From contig NZ_JAIUCY010000005.1 of assembly GCF_020179755.1 (NCBI RefSeq), positions 248,001 through 312,000 of the forward strand: a stretch of 64,000 nt of DNA, read 5' to 3'. Under the pieces are notes generated by a model. It did not search any database and had not been told where the DNA came from. It worked only from the letters and a program-made list of their open reading frames with translations. Below, piece by piece: positions 44,016 through 53,933 of the stretch (positions within the stretch are counted from its first letter, which is position 1; each line of letters begins with the position of its first letter). This DNA comes from Herbaspirillum sp. alder98 (GTDB lineage: Bacteria; Pseudomonadota; Gammaproteobacteria; Burkholderiales; Burkholderiaceae_D). A program made the position numbers and the translations under genes.

Positions 44016-44591
44016 ATGAAACTGAATCACGCCCTCCTCGCCCTGATCGCCGCCGGCACCGTCGGCTCGGCCTTCGCTGCAGATACTTACTCGATCGACC
44101 CAAGCCACACCTACCCCAGCTTCGAAGCTGACCACATGGGCGTGTCGGTATGGCGCGGCAAGTTCACCAAGACCAGCGGCACCGTGACCCTGGACCGCGC
44201 CGCCAAGACCGGCACGGTCGACATCACCATCGATACCTCGTCGATCGATTTCGGCCATGCCAAGATGAACGATCACGCCAAGAGCGCCGAGATGTTCGAC
44301 GTGGCCAAGTTCCCGACCGCCGTCTACAAGGGCACTTCGATCAAGTTCGAGGGTGACCAGCCAGTGGCCGTCGAAGGCACGCTGACGCTGCACGGCGTGA
44401 CCAAGCCTGTGACCCTGACGCTCAACAAGTTCAAGTGCATCCAGCACCCGATGCTCAAGCGCGAAGTCTGCGGTGGCGACGCATCGGCCAGCTTTGATCG
44501 CGCCGACTTCGGCATCGACTACGGCGCCAAGTACGGTTTCTCGACCGTGACCAAGCTGGCGATCCAGGTCGAAGCCGTCAAGACCAACTGA
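44016..44591 (+). CDS. YceI family periplasmic protein, second copy
   Basis: The 191-residue protein has a signal peptide ([20 protein letters not shown], cut after AFA). The YceI domain starts [20 protein letters not shown], the canonical family opening, and includes [20 protein letters not shown]. Two Cys (in FKCIQHP and REVCGGD) may form a disulfide. It follows the first YceI by 76 bases and ends at a terminator, so the three genes likely form one transcript. The isoprenoid ligand is inferred from the family. Confidence 0.9.
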   Translation: MKLNHALLALIAAGTVGSAFAADTYSIDPSHTYPSFEADHMGVSVWRGKFTKTSGTVTLDRAAKTGTVDITIDTSSIDFGHAKMNDHAKSAEMFDVAKFPTAVYKGTSIKFEGDQPVAVEGTLTLHGVTKPVTLTLNKFKCIQHPMLKREVCGGDASASFDRADFGIDYGAKYGFSTVTKLAIQVEAVKTN

Positions 44592-44616
44592 TCGACTCGC
44601 GCCCTCGGGGTGCGTG

Positions 44617-44646
44617 AAAGCCGGTGCCTTGGCGCCGGCTTTTTTC
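44617..44646 (+). terminator. Intrinsic terminator after the second yceI gene
   Basis: AAAGCCGG (44617-44624) pairs with CCGGCTTT (44635-44642), with TGCC/GGCG pairing inside and a T-run after. Confidence 0.9.
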
Positions 44647-44823
44647 ATTTGTGCAACGCTATTCGACCGACCCCATCAAGCTCATCGGCGTGCATGCCGT
44701 TTGTCCCGGATCATTGAATCCACGCCCGGCTTGGCGCACAATGGCTCGCATTCACTGTTTTGCTGCCCTGCAGAACTTTTTAAAACGCGCTAATCTAGCG
44801 CTGTTCCAAGAGGACCAAGTAGC

Positions 44824-45459
44824 ATGTCGATAGCAGACCTTCGTAAAGACTACAGCCGCGCCAGTTTGTCCGAACTCGAAGTCGCCGCCGATCCGGTTGT
44901 GCAGTTTGCAGCCTGGTTCGATGAAGCGATCAAAGCACAGATACCCGAACCCAACGCGATGAGCGTTGCCACCGTCGGGCCCGATGGAAGACCGTCTTCG
45001 CGCATCGTCCTGATCAAGCAGTTCGATCAGAATGGCTTTACCTGGTTTACCAATTACGACAGCCGCAAGGGAAGGGAAGTCGATGCCAACCCGTATGTTG
45101 CCTTGTTGTTCCACTGGGTCGAACTCGAACGCCAGGTGCGTATCGAGGGCAAGCTCGAACGCGTGACCCGTGAAGAAAGCGATGCGTATTTCCTGAGTCG
45201 TCCACTGGCCAGCCAACTGGGGGCAATTGCTTCCCACCAGAGCCAACCGGTGGCAGACCGCGCCGCGCTGGAACGGCAATTCGAAGCGACGACGCAGCAA
45301 TTCGGCGACCATCCCCAACGCCCCGCTCATTGGGGCGGCTACCGCGTCATCCCGGAACGCATCGAATTCTGGCAAGGCCGCCCATCGCGCATGCATGACC
45401 GCGTACTCTACGTTCGCGACGACAGCAGCGCCTGGCAACGGCAACGCCTGCAGCCCTGA
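44824..45459 (+). CDS. pdxH: Pyridoxamine/pyridoxine 5'-phosphate oxidase
   Basis: The 211-residue FMN enzyme makes pyridoxal 5'-phosphate, the last step of vitamin B6 synthesis and salvage. Family regions are [53 protein letters not shown] and the C-terminal [17 protein letters not shown]. pdxA lies 22 kb away, so the pathway genes are dispersed. The start at 44824 gives the standard length. It is possibly cotranscribed with cfa, 95 bases downstream. Confidence 0.97.
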   Translation: MSIADLRKDYSRASLSELEVAADPVVQFAAWFDEAIKAQIPEPNAMSVATVGPDGRPSSRIVLIKQFDQNGFTWFTNYDSRKGREVDANPYVALLFHWVELERQVRIEGKLERVTREESDAYFLSRPLASQLGAIASHQSQPVADRAALERQFEATTQQFGDHPQRPAHWGGYRVIPERIEFWQGRPSRMHDRVLYVRDDSSAWQRQRLQP

Positions 45460-45554
45460 ACCGAACCCGATTCGCGGGGCTGTGAAGGTTCGGCGCCATC
45501 GACATGGTGGCGCCGAACGCTGCAAGCATTCACATCACAACGCGGAGGAAAATC

Positions 45555-46760
45555 GTGTTTTGGGAAAAGAAGCTTGACGCCTGGGTAGACAACATTCGCA
45601 CCGCATCTGCGCTGCCCTTGCGATTGGTTTTATGGAACGGCCAGCAATATGACTTCGGCAACGGCGCGCCCGAAGTCACCCTCAAAGTGCCGCAGGCCTC
45701 GGCCATCACCTCGCTGCTCAACCCCTCCCTGGCCAATCTCGGCGAAGCCTATGTCGAGGGCAAGATCGAGGTCGAAGGCGCGGTCAAGAACATCATCAGC
45801 GTGGCCAGCGCGCTGGCGTCCAATACGCTCAAGGCCGAAGGCAAGTTCGGTCGCCTGGTGCGCAGCGTGACCCACTCCAAGAAGAAGGACGCCGAGGCGA
45901 TCCAGTATCACTACGACGTCTCCAACGACTTCTACCAGCTGTTTCTCGACCAGAACATGGTGTATTCGTGCGCCTACTTCGAAAACGGTGACGAGGACCT
46001 GGCCACGGCGCAGATCAAGAAGATCGACCACATCCTCGACAAGATCCGGCTCCAGCCCGGCCAGACGCTGCTCGACATCGGTTGCGGCTGGGGCGCGCTG
46101 GTGTTGCGTGCGGCCCAGAAATACGGTGCACGCTGCGTCGGCGTGACGCTGTCGCAGAATCAGTATGAGCTGGCCCGCGAGCGGGTCGAGCGCGCCGGCC
46201 TGGCCGACCGCATCGACATCCGGCTGCAGGATTATCGCGACGTCACCGGCAGCTTCGACCGTATCACCAGTGTGGGCATGTTCGAGCACGTGGGCATCAA
46301 GAACCTGCCGATGTATTTCAGGCAGATCAACCAGTTGCTGGCCGAGGGCGGCATGGCCATGAACCACGGCATCACCAGCACCGACATCAACAACGGCGAG
46401 TCGCCCTACGGCGCTGGCGAATTCATCGACAAGTACGTCTTCCCGGCGGGCGAACTGCCGCACATCAGCACCGTGCTCCACGCACTGCAGGAAGGTGGAC
46501 TGGAAGCCTTCGATGTCGAGAACCTGCGACGTCACTACGCCAGGACCTGCAGCGTCTGGGCCGACAACTTCGAAGCCAACACCGAGGCCATCCGCCGTGT
46601 CACCGATGAAAAGCATTACCGCATCTGGCGCGTGTACCTGGCCGGCAGCGCCTATGCATTCGACAGCGACTGGATCTCGCTGTACCAGATCGTCTGCACC
46701 AAGGCCGGTCGTGGCGCGCAAGGCTTGCCCTGGTCACGTAACTATATCTACGCCCATTGA
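45555..46760 (+). CDS. cfa: Cyclopropane-fatty-acyl-phospholipid synthase family protein
   Basis: The 401-residue SAM-dependent methyltransferase has the SAM motif LLDIGCGWGALVLRAAQKYG, the family stretch YHYDVSNDFYQLFLDQNMVY, and MFEHVGIKNLPMYFRQINQL. It methylenates double bonds of membrane phospholipids, typically in stationary phase or acid stress. GTG 45555 is chosen because GGAGG at 45544-45548 lies six bases upstream; the frame is open further left but without a site. Confidence 0.92.
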   Translation: MFWEKKLDAWVDNIRTASALPLRLVLWNGQQYDFGNGAPEVTLKVPQASAITSLLNPSLANLGEAYVEGKIEVEGAVKNIISVASALASNTLKAEGKFGRLVRSVTHSKKKDAEAIQYHYDVSNDFYQLFLDQNMVYSCAYFENGDEDLATAQIKKIDHILDKIRLQPGQTLLDIGCGWGALVLRAAQKYGARCVGVTLSQNQYELARERVERAGLADRIDIRLQDYRDVTGSFDRITSVGMFEHVGIKNLPMYFRQINQLLAEGGMAMNHGITSTDINNGESPYGAGEFIDKYVFPAGELPHISTVLHALQEGGLEAFDVENLRRHYARTCSVWADNFEANTEAIRRVTDEKHYRIWRVYLAGSAYAFDSDWISLYQIVCTKAGRGAQGLPWSRNYIYAH

Positions 46761-46778
46761 GCTTGCCCTCGGCCAATG

Positions 46779-46815
46779 AAAAAAGGACAGCGGCGCCGGG
46801 CCTGCTGTCCTTTTT
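46779..46815. terminator. Bidirectional terminator between cfa and msrA
   Basis: AGGACAGC (46784-46791) pairs with GCTGTCCT (46804-46811). It is flanked by an A-run and a T-run and serves both convergent genes. Confidence 0.9.
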
Positions 46816-46842
46816 ACACGCTGCGGATCAGATCACTGATAC

Positions 46843-47376
46843 TTAGTCGTCGCGACTCTTGGCCGCAAACACCTGCCTGAACTTGGCCAGCTTGGGCGCC
46901 ACCACGAAAGCGCAGTATCCCTGGAACGGGTGCTGGCGGAAATAATCCTGATGGTAGTCCTCGGCCTTGTAATAGGTTTCCGGCGCACTCAGTTCGGTCA
47001 CGATGGGCGCATCCCACACCAGCGCCATCTCGGCGATGACCTTCCTGGCGATCTCGTGCTGCTCTTCATCCTGATAGTAGATCACCGACCGGTACTGTGT
47101 GCCGACATCGTTGCCCTGGCGATTGAGCGTGGTGGGATCGTGGATCGTGAAGAATATCTCCAGCAACTCGCGAAAGCTGATCTGATCGGGGTCGAAGCTC
47201 AGCCGCACCACTTCCGCATGCCCGGTCTGTCCGCCGCATACCTGTTCGTAGTTAGGATTTTGCACGCTGCCGCCGGTATAACCCGATTCGACTGCCGTGA
47301 CGCCCTTGACCTGCTGATACACCGCCTCCAGACACCAGAAGCAGCCTCCACCCAATACCGCGATTTGGTTTGCCAT
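46843..47376 (-). CDS. msrA: Peptide-methionine (S)-S-oxide reductase MsrA
   Basis: The 177-residue enzyme reduces the S-epimer of methionine sulfoxide. The active site is GGGCFWCLEAVY with catalytic Cys12 and Cys15. Further family motifs are VESGYTGG, GHAEVVRLSFDP and TQYRSVIYYQDEEQ. The C-terminal resolving Cys seems limited to FQGYCAFVV. It stands alone, starting at 47376, with an upstream region shared with the divergent flavin reductase gene. Confidence 0.97.
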   Translation of the reverse strand: MANQIAVLGGGCFWCLEAVYQQVKGVTAVESGYTGGSVQNPNYEQVCGGQTGHAEVVRLSFDPDQISFRELLEIFFTIHDPTTLNRQGNDVGTQYRSVIYYQDEEQHEIARKVIAEMALVWDAPIVTELSAPETYYKAEDYHQDYFRQHPFQGYCAFVVAPKLAKFRQVFAAKSRDD

Positions 47377-47531
47377 GATCGACTCCCGTTATTCCTGTGT
47401 TGAAACTGTAACGTAAATCGGGGCCGACCGGAAAATTGCAATGACGCGACCACTGCCGTTTCAGGCCAGGCAGGCCACGATCCGGTATCATGCGGGACAG
47501 GCACCTCTGCCGCAGCTCATTCCGTTACCTG

Positions 47532-48041
47532 ATGCACACACGTTATCCCCGCGCCGACACGCGCCAATTCGATACCGGCCATTTCCGCCAGGCGCTGTCG
47601 CAGTTCGCCACCGGCGTCACCGTGATTACCACCCGGCTGGCCGATGGCAGCTTGCTTGGCCTGACCGCCAGCTCCTTCAACTCGGTTTCGCTGGATCCGC
47701 CACTGGTGCTGTGGAGCCTCGGCACGCGGGCCAACAGCCTGCCGGTCTTCACCGGCAATTCACATTACGTGATCAATATCCTGGGCGCTGAACAGGCGCA
47801 TCTGGCGCAACAGTTCGCCAGCAAGGTCGAGGACCGCTTCGCCGGCGTCAACTACACCCTCTCGCGCACCGGACAACCGGTACTGGAAGGCGTCTCGGCC
47901 TGGTTCGAATGCCACAACCGCAGCCAGTATCCCGAAGGCGATCACATCATCTTCGTGGGCGAAGTCGAGCATTGCGAAGTGCAGCCGCAACCTGCGCTGG
48001 TGTTTCACAACGGACGCTTCATCAAGACCGACGCCGTTTAA
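47532..48041 (+). CDS. Flavin reductase family protein
   Basis: The 169-residue protein has the flavin reductase (RutF/HpaC) split-barrel fold: FRQALSQFATGVTVITTR, GLTASSFNSVSLDPPLVLWS, and GDHIIFVGEVE. Such proteins make free reduced FMN or FAD for two-component monooxygenases. No oxygenase partner is adjacent, so the client is unknown. ATG 47532 is preferred; ATG 47490 in the same frame adds 14 residues outside homology. Neither has a clear ribosome site. Confidence 0.88.
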   Translation: MHTRYPRADTRQFDTGHFRQALSQFATGVTVITTRLADGSLLGLTASSFNSVSLDPPLVLWSLGTRANSLPVFTGNSHYVINILGAEQAHLAQQFASKVEDRFAGVNYTLSRTGQPVLEGVSAWFECHNRSQYPEGDHIIFVGEVEHCEVQPQPALVFHNGRFIKTDAV

Positions 48042-48064
48042 AAGACGCCGCAGCCGCCCCATGC

Positions 48065-48089
48065 AAAAAGCGCCCCGCGGGGCGCTTTT
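48065..48089. terminator. Bidirectional terminator between the flavin reductase gene and ompW
   Basis: AAAAGCGCCCC-GC-GGGGCGCTTTT is nearly fully palindromic, with A- and T-runs at the flanks. Both convergent genes end close to it. Confidence 0.9.
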
Positions 48090-48109
48090 GCTTTTGCAAC
48101 CGATCCAGC

Positions 48110-48847
48110 TTAGAACTTGTAGCCGACCGACAGGAACGACACGATCGGGTCCAGCGTGATGGTGCTCTTGTAGCGTTGCGGTCCCAGCGCCGCCAACCCA
48201 CCGGCTGGCTGCGCGGTGATATCGGCATCGGTCTTGAGCGGGATGTACGACACCGACAGGCTGACCGACCAGCGATCATTGAGATTGTAGGTGGCGCCGG
48301 CATTGATCACCGGTGCAAACGACGAACTCAGCGATGCGGTGGCAGTGCCGCCGCTATTGAGCGAGGCGCTGTTCTGGAAAGCAGGGGTGAGCGACACGCC
48401 CGAATACCAGACATAGGTCACGCCGGCACCCAGGAAGGGGCGGAACTTGTCGTTGGCACTGCCGAAGTAGTACTTGGCCACGATGGCAGGGCTCCACTGC
48501 TTGGCCTTGCCGATCTCGCCTACCGCAGCCAGATCGCCGGTGCCCTTGAGCTTGAACTCGGGAGGAATGCCCAGGTCGGCGGTCAGCGCAAAGTTGTCGG
48601 TGAAGAAGTGCGTCAATGCCAGGCCAACGGTGTCGGCATTGCTCACGGCGGAGGTGCGATTGGGATAGCTGCCTGCCCCCGGACCATTGAGCTTGTTCAG
48701 ACCACCGCTGGAATCCTGCGGCGACAGGTGGAACCAGCCCAGGTTGACGATGTTGCTGCCGGCCTGCTGCGCCATCACCGGGGCAGCGCAAGCGGCCATC
48801 ACGGTCAGGGCGGCGATCTTCGGCAAGAAGGAAAATTGGTTCTGCAT
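48110..48847 (-). CDS. OmpW family outer-membrane protein
   Basis: The 245-residue protein has a signal peptide (KIAALTVMAACAAPVMAQQ) and an OmpW-type eight-stranded barrel: NLGWFHLSPQDSSGGLNKLN, TADLGIPPEFKLKGTGDL and GRAGVTYVWYSGV-like strands, ending in FLSVGYKF with terminal Phe for BAM recognition. OmpW forms a narrow hydrophobic channel. ATG 48847 follows GGAG by six bases; ATG 48859 is possible. The upstream 48848-49020 region should hold its promoter. Confidence 0.9.
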   Translation of the reverse strand: MQNQFSFLPKIAALTVMAACAAPVMAQQAGSNIVNLGWFHLSPQDSSGGLNKLNGPGAGSYPNRTSAVSNADTVGLALTHFFTDNFALTADLGIPPEFKLKGTGDLAAVGEIGKAKQWSPAIVAKYYFGSANDKFRPFLGAGVTYVWYSGVSLTPAFQNSASLNSGGTATASLSSSFAPVINAGATYNLNDRWSVSLSVSYIPLKTDADITAQPAGGLAALGPQRYKSTITLDPIVSFLSVGYKF

Positions 48848-49108
48848 TGTTGTCTCCATGGTTGAGGGCATCTGCCCAACTTTGTTATTCCCACCGGGCT
48901 GGCGTCGGTGGGCAAACCCTGCGGATGACTGCTCCGCTTTTACTTGTTTTGGGTACCTCGCACGCATCATCAAAACGAACGTGCGTGCTATTCTTTGGCG
49001 TTAATATGCCAGCTTTGTAACGATTTGTATAGACGGTGTCGAGAGATGCGACATTTTGTCTGCTTTTGGCAACCGTTACTGACTATGCGGTCAGCAACGG
49101 CAGCTGAA

Positions 49109-50152
49109 TCAAGCAGGCAGCAGGCGCGCCAGGATGCCTTGCGAATCGAAGGCTGCACGGCGCAGGCGGTCGTTGATGCCCTGCCACTGCGCGGTGCCGG
49201 GTGGCGCCTCGACCACGATCAGGTCGGCGCCGGCATGATCCATGTCGCGCAGGGCGGCATACAGGTCATGCGCATAGTCGTTCGCTTCCTCGGCCATCGG
49301 GCGCAGCGCCATTGCATTACCAGTGGCCGCTCCGCGATGGATCAATGCCACCTTCCTGCCTTGCGCTGCGAGACGCTGCAATACATCGGCCAGATCGGTG
49401 GTGGCAACCTGCACCACCGGCGTGTGCGGCGCGTAATGCGCATCGAGGGTGCCCGAGGCACGCGGTGCGCTGGCATCCGGCAAGGACAACGGCACGCCCA
49501 GCACGGCGGCGATCTGGGCCGCGCTGACCTGGCCGGGTCGCAACAGTACCGGACCATGGGTGTCGATGCGGCTGAGATCGACGATGGTCGATTCGATGCC
49601 GACTTCGCTCTGCCCGCCATCGAGCACATAGGCCAGGGGACTGCTGGCGTCGTCGCCGAATTCTTCGCGCACATGCGCCGCGGTGGTCGGGCTGACGTGT
49701 CCGAATTTGTTGGCCGATGGCCCCGCCACGCCGCCTTTGCCGCCACGGAACTCGCGCAGCAAGGCTTGCGCGACCGGATGCGCCGGGCAGCGCAAGCCAA
49801 CCGAATCCTGACCGCCTGCGACGGCGTCCGGAATATGCGCGGCGCGCTTGAGGATCAGCGTCAGCGGGCCTGGCCAAAACGAGGCGATCAAGCGTCGCGC
49901 CTCGACCGGCACGGTGGCAGCCCAATAGGCGATGTCGGCCTCAGGCGCCACATGCACGATCACCGGATGGTTGGCCGGACGCCCCTTGGCGGCGTAGATC
50001 GCCGCGATCGCGTCCGGATTCTCGGCGTCCCCGCCCAGGCCGTAGACGGTCTCGGTGGGAAACGCCACCAGGCCGCCCTGCTCCAGCTTGCGCGCGGCAT
50101 GCATGATGGCCGCCTGATCGATGACGGGTGTGGCTTGACGGTGCTCGCTCAT
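49109..50152 (-). CDS. L-threonylcarbamoyladenylate synthase (Sua5/YwlC type)
   Basis: The 347-residue protein has a YrdC domain (about 10-205) with PTETVYGLGGDAENP, KGRPANHPVIVHV and VGIESTIVDLSRI. A C-terminal Sua5 domain (about 225-347) follows the linker with APRASGTLDAHYAPHTPVV. It makes threonylcarbamoyl-AMP for the t6A37 modification of ANN-decoding tRNAs. The start at 50152 has AGGAG upstream. It is last in the leftward pur cluster, 17 bases after purK. Confidence 0.95.
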   Translation of the reverse strand: MSEHRQATPVIDQAAIMHAARKLEQGGLVAFPTETVYGLGGDAENPDAIAAIYAAKGRPANHPVIVHVAPEADIAYWAATVPVEARRLIASFWPGPLTLILKRAAHIPDAVAGGQDSVGLRCPAHPVAQALLREFRGGKGGVAGPSANKFGHVSPTTAAHVREEFGDDASSPLAYVLDGGQSEVGIESTIVDLSRIDTHGPVLLRPGQVSAAQIAAVLGVPLSLPDASAPRASGTLDAHYAPHTPVVQVATTDLADVLQRLAAQGRKVALIHRGAATGNAMALRPMAEEANDYAHDLYAALRDMDHAGADLIVVEAPPGTAQWQGINDRLRRAAFDSQGILARLLPA

Positions 50153-50168
50153 GACACTCCTGCCGGCT

Positions 50169-51371
50169 TCAGGCTGCAATTCCGAGAATGGCGCAGGCGG
50201 CCAGCAACTGCTGCTGCGCCGCTTCCAGCGTGGCGCCGGTAAAGGTCACATGGCCCATCTTGCGGTCACGTCGCGCCTCGGCCTTGCCATACAGGTGCAG
50301 GTGCGCACCGGGCAGCGCCAGTATCTGGTCCCAGGCCGGTTCGCGCACGGTGTCGCCGTCGAACCAGATGTCACCCAGGATATTGAGCATCACCGCCGGC
50401 GAATGCTGGCGCGTATCGCCCAGCGGCAGACGTGCCATGGCGCGCACCTGCTGTTCGAACTGGCTGGTGACGCAGGCATCGATGGTGTAATGACCGCTGT
50501 TGTGCGGACGGGGCGCCATCTCGTTGACCACCAGCGCGCCGTCCTGCAGCACGAAGAACTCGATGCACAGCACGCCCACATAGTGCAGGCCTTCGATGAT
50601 CTGCAACGCCGCCTGCTGCGCACGCTGGGCAACATCGTCGGCAATGTTGGGGCCGGGCACCGTAGTGGTGAAGAGGATGCCGTCGCGATGCACGTTCTCG
50701 GCGAGCGGGTAGACGACGGCCTGGCCGTCGTTGCCACGGGCGACCAGCACCGAGACTTCGTAAGCCAGCGGCAGCATCTTCTCCAGCACGCAGGTCACGC
50801 CATTCATGCCGGCATAGGCAGCGCGCAATTCGTCGCGGGTGCGCACGCGCGCCTGGCCCTTGCCGTCGTAACCCATGCGGGCAGTCTTGAGGATGCCGGG
50901 CAGCAGGTCGTCGGCGACGCCGGCGATGTCGGCTTCGCTCTGGATCACCAGATGCGGCGCCGGCAACACGCCCGAGCGGCTGCCGCATTCGGTAAAGAAT
51001 GCTTTCTCGGCGGTGCGGTCCTGGGCAATCGAGACGCCACTGGCGGCCGGCGCCACGAATGTCAGGGCCGCCAGTTGCGACAGGCTCTTGGCGGACACGT
51101 TTTCGAACTCGGTGGTGACCGCTGCGCACAGGCTACCCAACTGCACCAGCGCCTGGGCGTCGTCATACGGCGCCGGCAACAGCCGATCGGCGACCTGGCC
51201 TGCAGGACAATTGTCGTCCGACTCCAGCACCGCCACCTTGAAACCCATGGCTTGCGCGGCATGGGCGAACATGCGCCCCAACTGGCCGCCGCCCATCACG
51301 CCCAGCCAGGTGGCCGGGGTGGTCGATGGAACGGCTGGCGCCTGGGACGGTTGTGCGGACTGCGAGGTCAT
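50169..51371 (-). CDS. purK: 5-(carboxyamino)imidazole ribonucleotide synthase PurK
   Basis: The 400-residue ATP-grasp enzyme carboxylates AIR with bicarbonate in purine synthesis. It shows [20 protein letters not shown] near the N-terminus, [28 protein letters not shown] and [18 protein letters not shown]. The first 20 residues are a Pro/Ala/Ser-rich extension. It overlaps the purE stop by four bases and feeds PurE directly. Confidence 0.97.
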   Translation of the reverse strand: MTSQSAQPSQAPAVPSTTPATWLGVMGGGQLGRMFAHAAQAMGFKVAVLESDDNCPAGQVADRLLPAPYDDAQALVQLGSLCAAVTTEFENVSAKSLSQLAALTFVAPAASGVSIAQDRTAEKAFFTECGSRSGVLPAPHLVIQSEADIAGVADDLLPGILKTARMGYDGKGQARVRTRDELRAAYAGMNGVTCVLEKMLPLAYEVSVLVARGNDGQAVVYPLAENVHRDGILFTTTVPGPNIADDVAQRAQQAALQIIEGLHYVGVLCIEFFVLQDGALVVNEMAPRPHNSGHYTIDACVTSQFEQQVRAMARLPLGDTRQHSPAVMLNILGDIWFDGDTVREPAWDQILALPGAHLHLYGKAEARRDRKMGHVTFTGATLEAAQQQLLAACAILGIAA

Positions 51372-51865
51372 ACGGGCAACTTCATATCGAGGGCGACTTG
51401 CGTCTGGGTCTTGCGGAAAGCGTCGAGCTTGGCCGCCAGGGCGTCGTCGGTGACGGCCATCATGGCGATGGCCGACAAGGCGGCATTGGCGGCGCCGGCT
51501 TCACCGATGGCATAGGTGGCCACCGGAATGCCCTTGGGCATCTGCACGATCGACAACAGAGAATCCTCGCCGCGCAGGTACTTCGACGGCACTGGCACGC
51601 CCAGCACCGGCACGATGGTCTTGGCGGCGATCATGCCCGGCAGGTGGGCAGCGCCACCGGCGCCGGCGATGATGGCGCGCAGGCCACGCGCGCGCGCCGT
51701 CTCGGCATAGGCAAACATCTGGTCGGGCATGCGATGCGCCGACACCACCTGGGCTTCATGGGGAATGCCGAATTCCTTGAGGATGTTGACCGCGTGCTGC
51801 ATCACGTCCCAATCGGAGGACGAGCCCATGACCACGCCCACCAGCGGCTTGACAGCTGTATTCAT
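51368..51865 (-). CDS. purE: N5-carboxyaminoimidazole ribonucleotide mutase PurE
   Basis: The 165-residue class I PurE moves the carboxylate from N5 to C4 of the imidazole. Motifs are [31 protein letters not shown] and [13 protein letters not shown], with [15 protein letters not shown]. It follows purC by only four bases and overlaps purK, so purC-purE-purK is tightly coupled. Confidence 0.97.
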   Translation of the reverse strand: MNTAVKPLVGVVMGSSSDWDVMQHAVNILKEFGIPHEAQVVSAHRMPDQMFAYAETARARGLRAIIAGAGGAAHLPGMIAAKTIVPVLGVPVPSKYLRGEDSLLSIVQMPKGIPVATYAIGEAGAANAALSAIAMMAVTDDALAAKLDAFRKTQTQVALDMKLPV

Positions 51866-51869
51866 GATG

Positions 51870-52766
51870 TCAGTCCTTCAGTTGTTGGCCAGTCAGGCGC
51901 TCCAGTGCCTCGCGGTACTTGGCCCCGGTCTTGTCGATCACGTCGGCCGGCAGCGGTGGCGCCGGCGGCGTCTTTTGCCAGCCATCGACTGTTTCCAGGT
52001 AATCGCGCACGAATTGCTTGTCGAACGATGGTGGCGAGATCCCGACCTTATAGCTGTCGGCGGGCCAGAAGCGCGACGAATCGGCAGTCAGCACTTCATC
52101 CATCAGGTGCAGCACGCCATTGTCGTCCAGGCCGAATTCGAACTTGGTGTCGGCGATGATGATGCCGCGCGTGGCGGCGTAATCGGCGGCGGCCACGTAC
52201 AACTGGATCGCGACGTCGCGGATCTTGTTGGCCAGTTCGACGCCGATGCGCTCGACGGTTTCGTCGAACGAGATGTTCTCGTCATGCTCGCCGAGGTCGG
52301 CCTTGGCCGCTGGCGTAAAGATCGGCGCCTCCAGCTTGGAAGCCTGCTGCAGGCCTGCCGGCAGCTTGATGCCGCAGATGGCGCCGGTGGCCAGGTAGTC
52401 TTTCCAGCCCGAACCGATGATGTAGCCGCGCACCACGGCCTCGACCAGGATCGGCTTCAAGCGCTTGGCCACCACGGCGCGTCCACGCACCTGTTCCACT
52501 TCAGCGGGCGTGACCACCGACTCCGGATCGATGCCGGTCAGGTGGTTCGGCACGATGTGGCCCAGCTTGTCGAACCAGAAATCGCTCATCTGGTTCAAGA
52601 CCCGGCCCTTGCCCGGAATCGGCTCATTCATGACGACATCGAAGGCCGACAGGCGGTCGGTGGTCACGATCAGCAACTTGTCGTCGCCGACGGCGTAGTT
52701 TTCGCGGACCTTGCCAGTGCCCAGCAGGGGCAGTGAAGTGATCGAGGATTTGTAGAGGCTGCTCAT
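51870..52766 (-). CDS. purC: Phosphoribosylaminoimidazole-succinocarboxamide synthase PurC
   Basis: The 298-residue SAICAR synthetase joins aspartate to CAIR. It is the long form, like yeast Ade1, rather than the roughly 237-residue E. coli type. Motifs are [35 protein letters not shown] and [14 protein letters not shown], with [13 protein letters not shown]. The start at 52766 follows a weak site; a terminator-like hairpin lies between it and fba upstream. Confidence 0.97.
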   Translation of the reverse strand: MSSLYKSSITSLPLLGTGKVRENYAVGDDKLLIVTTDRLSAFDVVMNEPIPGKGRVLNQMSDFWFDKLGHIVPNHLTGIDPESVVTPAEVEQVRGRAVVAKRLKPILVEAVVRGYIIGSGWKDYLATGAICGIKLPAGLQQASKLEAPIFTPAAKADLGEHDENISFDETVERIGVELANKIRDVAIQLYVAAADYAATRGIIIADTKFEFGLDDNGVLHLMDEVLTADSSRFWPADSYKVGISPPSFDKQFVRDYLETVDGWQKTPPAPPLPADVIDKTGAKYREALERLTGQQLKD

Positions 52767-52785
52767 GGTGGTATTTCCGTAAAGT

Positions 52786-52820
52786 CAAAAACCGGAATCG
52801 CCATGATGGGCGACTCCGGT
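52786..52820 (-). terminator. Terminator after fba
   Basis: On the minus strand, ACCGGAGTCGCC pairs with GGCGATTCCGGT (one mismatch) around ATCAT, followed by TTTTTGAC. It would separate fba from purC transcription at least partly. Confidence 0.8.
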
Positions 52821-52845
52821 CGGTTGATGCGTGAACTGCAGATGG

Positions 52846-53910
52846 TTACTGAACGATCTGCGACAGCTCACCCTTCTTGTACTTCTCTGCAATCTTTTCC
52901 AGCGGCAGCGCCTTGATCTTGCCGGCCTGGCCTTCGCAGCCGAACGACAGGAAACGCGCCTTGCACACCAGCTTGGCGGCTTCGCGCGCTGGCTTGAGGT
53001 AGTCGCGCGGGTCGAACTTCTCGGGGTTCTCGATGAAGTAGCGACGGATGGCGCCGGTCATCGCCAGGCGAATGTCGGTGTCGATGTTGATCTTGCGCAC
53101 GCCGTGCTTGATGCCTTCCTGGATTTCCTCGACCGGCACGCCGTAGGTTTCCTTCATGTTGCCGCCGAATTCGCGGATCTCGGCCAGCAGCTCCTGCGGC
53201 ACCGATGACGAACCGTGCATCACCAGGTGGGTGTTGGGAATACGGGCGTGGATTTCCTTGATGCGATCGATGGCCAGGATGTCGCCGGTCGGCTTGCGCG
53301 AAAACTTGTAGGCGCCGTGCGAGGTGCCGATGGCAATGGCCAGCGCGTCACACTGGGTGCGCTTGACGAAGTCGGCTGCCTGGTCGACGTCGGTGAGCAA
53401 CTGCTCGCGGGTCATCTTGCCGTCAGCGCCGTGGCCGTCTTCCTTGTCGCCCATCATGGTCTCGAGCGAACCCAGCACGCCCAGTTCGGCTTCGACGGTG
53501 ACGCCGATGGCGTGCGAGAACTCCACCACCTTGCGCGAGACTTCGACGTTGTACTCGTAGCTGGCGACCGACTTGCCGTCTTCTTCCAGCGAGCCGTCCA
53601 TCATCACCGACGAGAAACCGGATTTGATCGCGGCCATGCAGACCGCCGGCGATTGGCCGTGATCCTGGTGCATCACCACCGGGATGTGCGGATAGGCCTC
53701 GACTGCCGCCGAGATCAGATGACGCAGGAAAGCTTCGCCGGCGTACTTGCGGGCGCCTGCGGAGGCTTGCATGATGACTGGCGCGCCAACTTCGTCGGCC
53801 GCCTGCATGATGGCGGTGACTTGTTCCAGATTGTTGACGTTGAAAGCTGGCAGACCGTAGCCGTTTTCAGCAGCGTGGTCCAGCAATTGACGCATGGATA
53901 CGAGAGGCAT
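52846..53910 (-). CDS. fba: Class II fructose-bisphosphate aldolase
   Basis: The 354-residue zinc-dependent aldolase opens [20 protein letters not shown]. Zinc-binding and catalytic stretches are [31 protein letters not shown] and [13 protein letters not shown]. It interconverts fructose 1,6-bisphosphate and triose phosphates, and the form resembles the CbbA-like betaproteobacterial type. The start at 53910 has GGAG 8 bases upstream; the frame is open leftwards into pyk but that is not coding. The gene lies 23 bases after pyk. Confidence 0.97.
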   Translation of the reverse strand: MPLVSMRQLLDHAAENGYGLPAFNVNNLEQVTAIMQAADEVGAPVIMQASAGARKYAGEAFLRHLISAAVEAYPHIPVVMHQDHGQSPAVCMAAIKSGFSSVMMDGSLEEDGKSVASYEYNVEVSRKVVEFSHAIGVTVEAELGVLGSLETMMGDKEDGHGADGKMTREQLLTDVDQAADFVKRTQCDALAIAIGTSHGAYKFSRKPTGDILAIDRIKEIHARIPNTHLVMHGSSSVPQELLAEIREFGGNMKETYGVPVEEIQEGIKHGVRKINIDTDIRLAMTGAIRRYFIENPEKFDPRDYLKPAREAAKLVCKARFLSFGCEGQAGKIKALPLEKIAEKYKKGELSQIVQ

Positions 53911-53933
53911 GTTGAACTCCAGAACGTTAAAAA

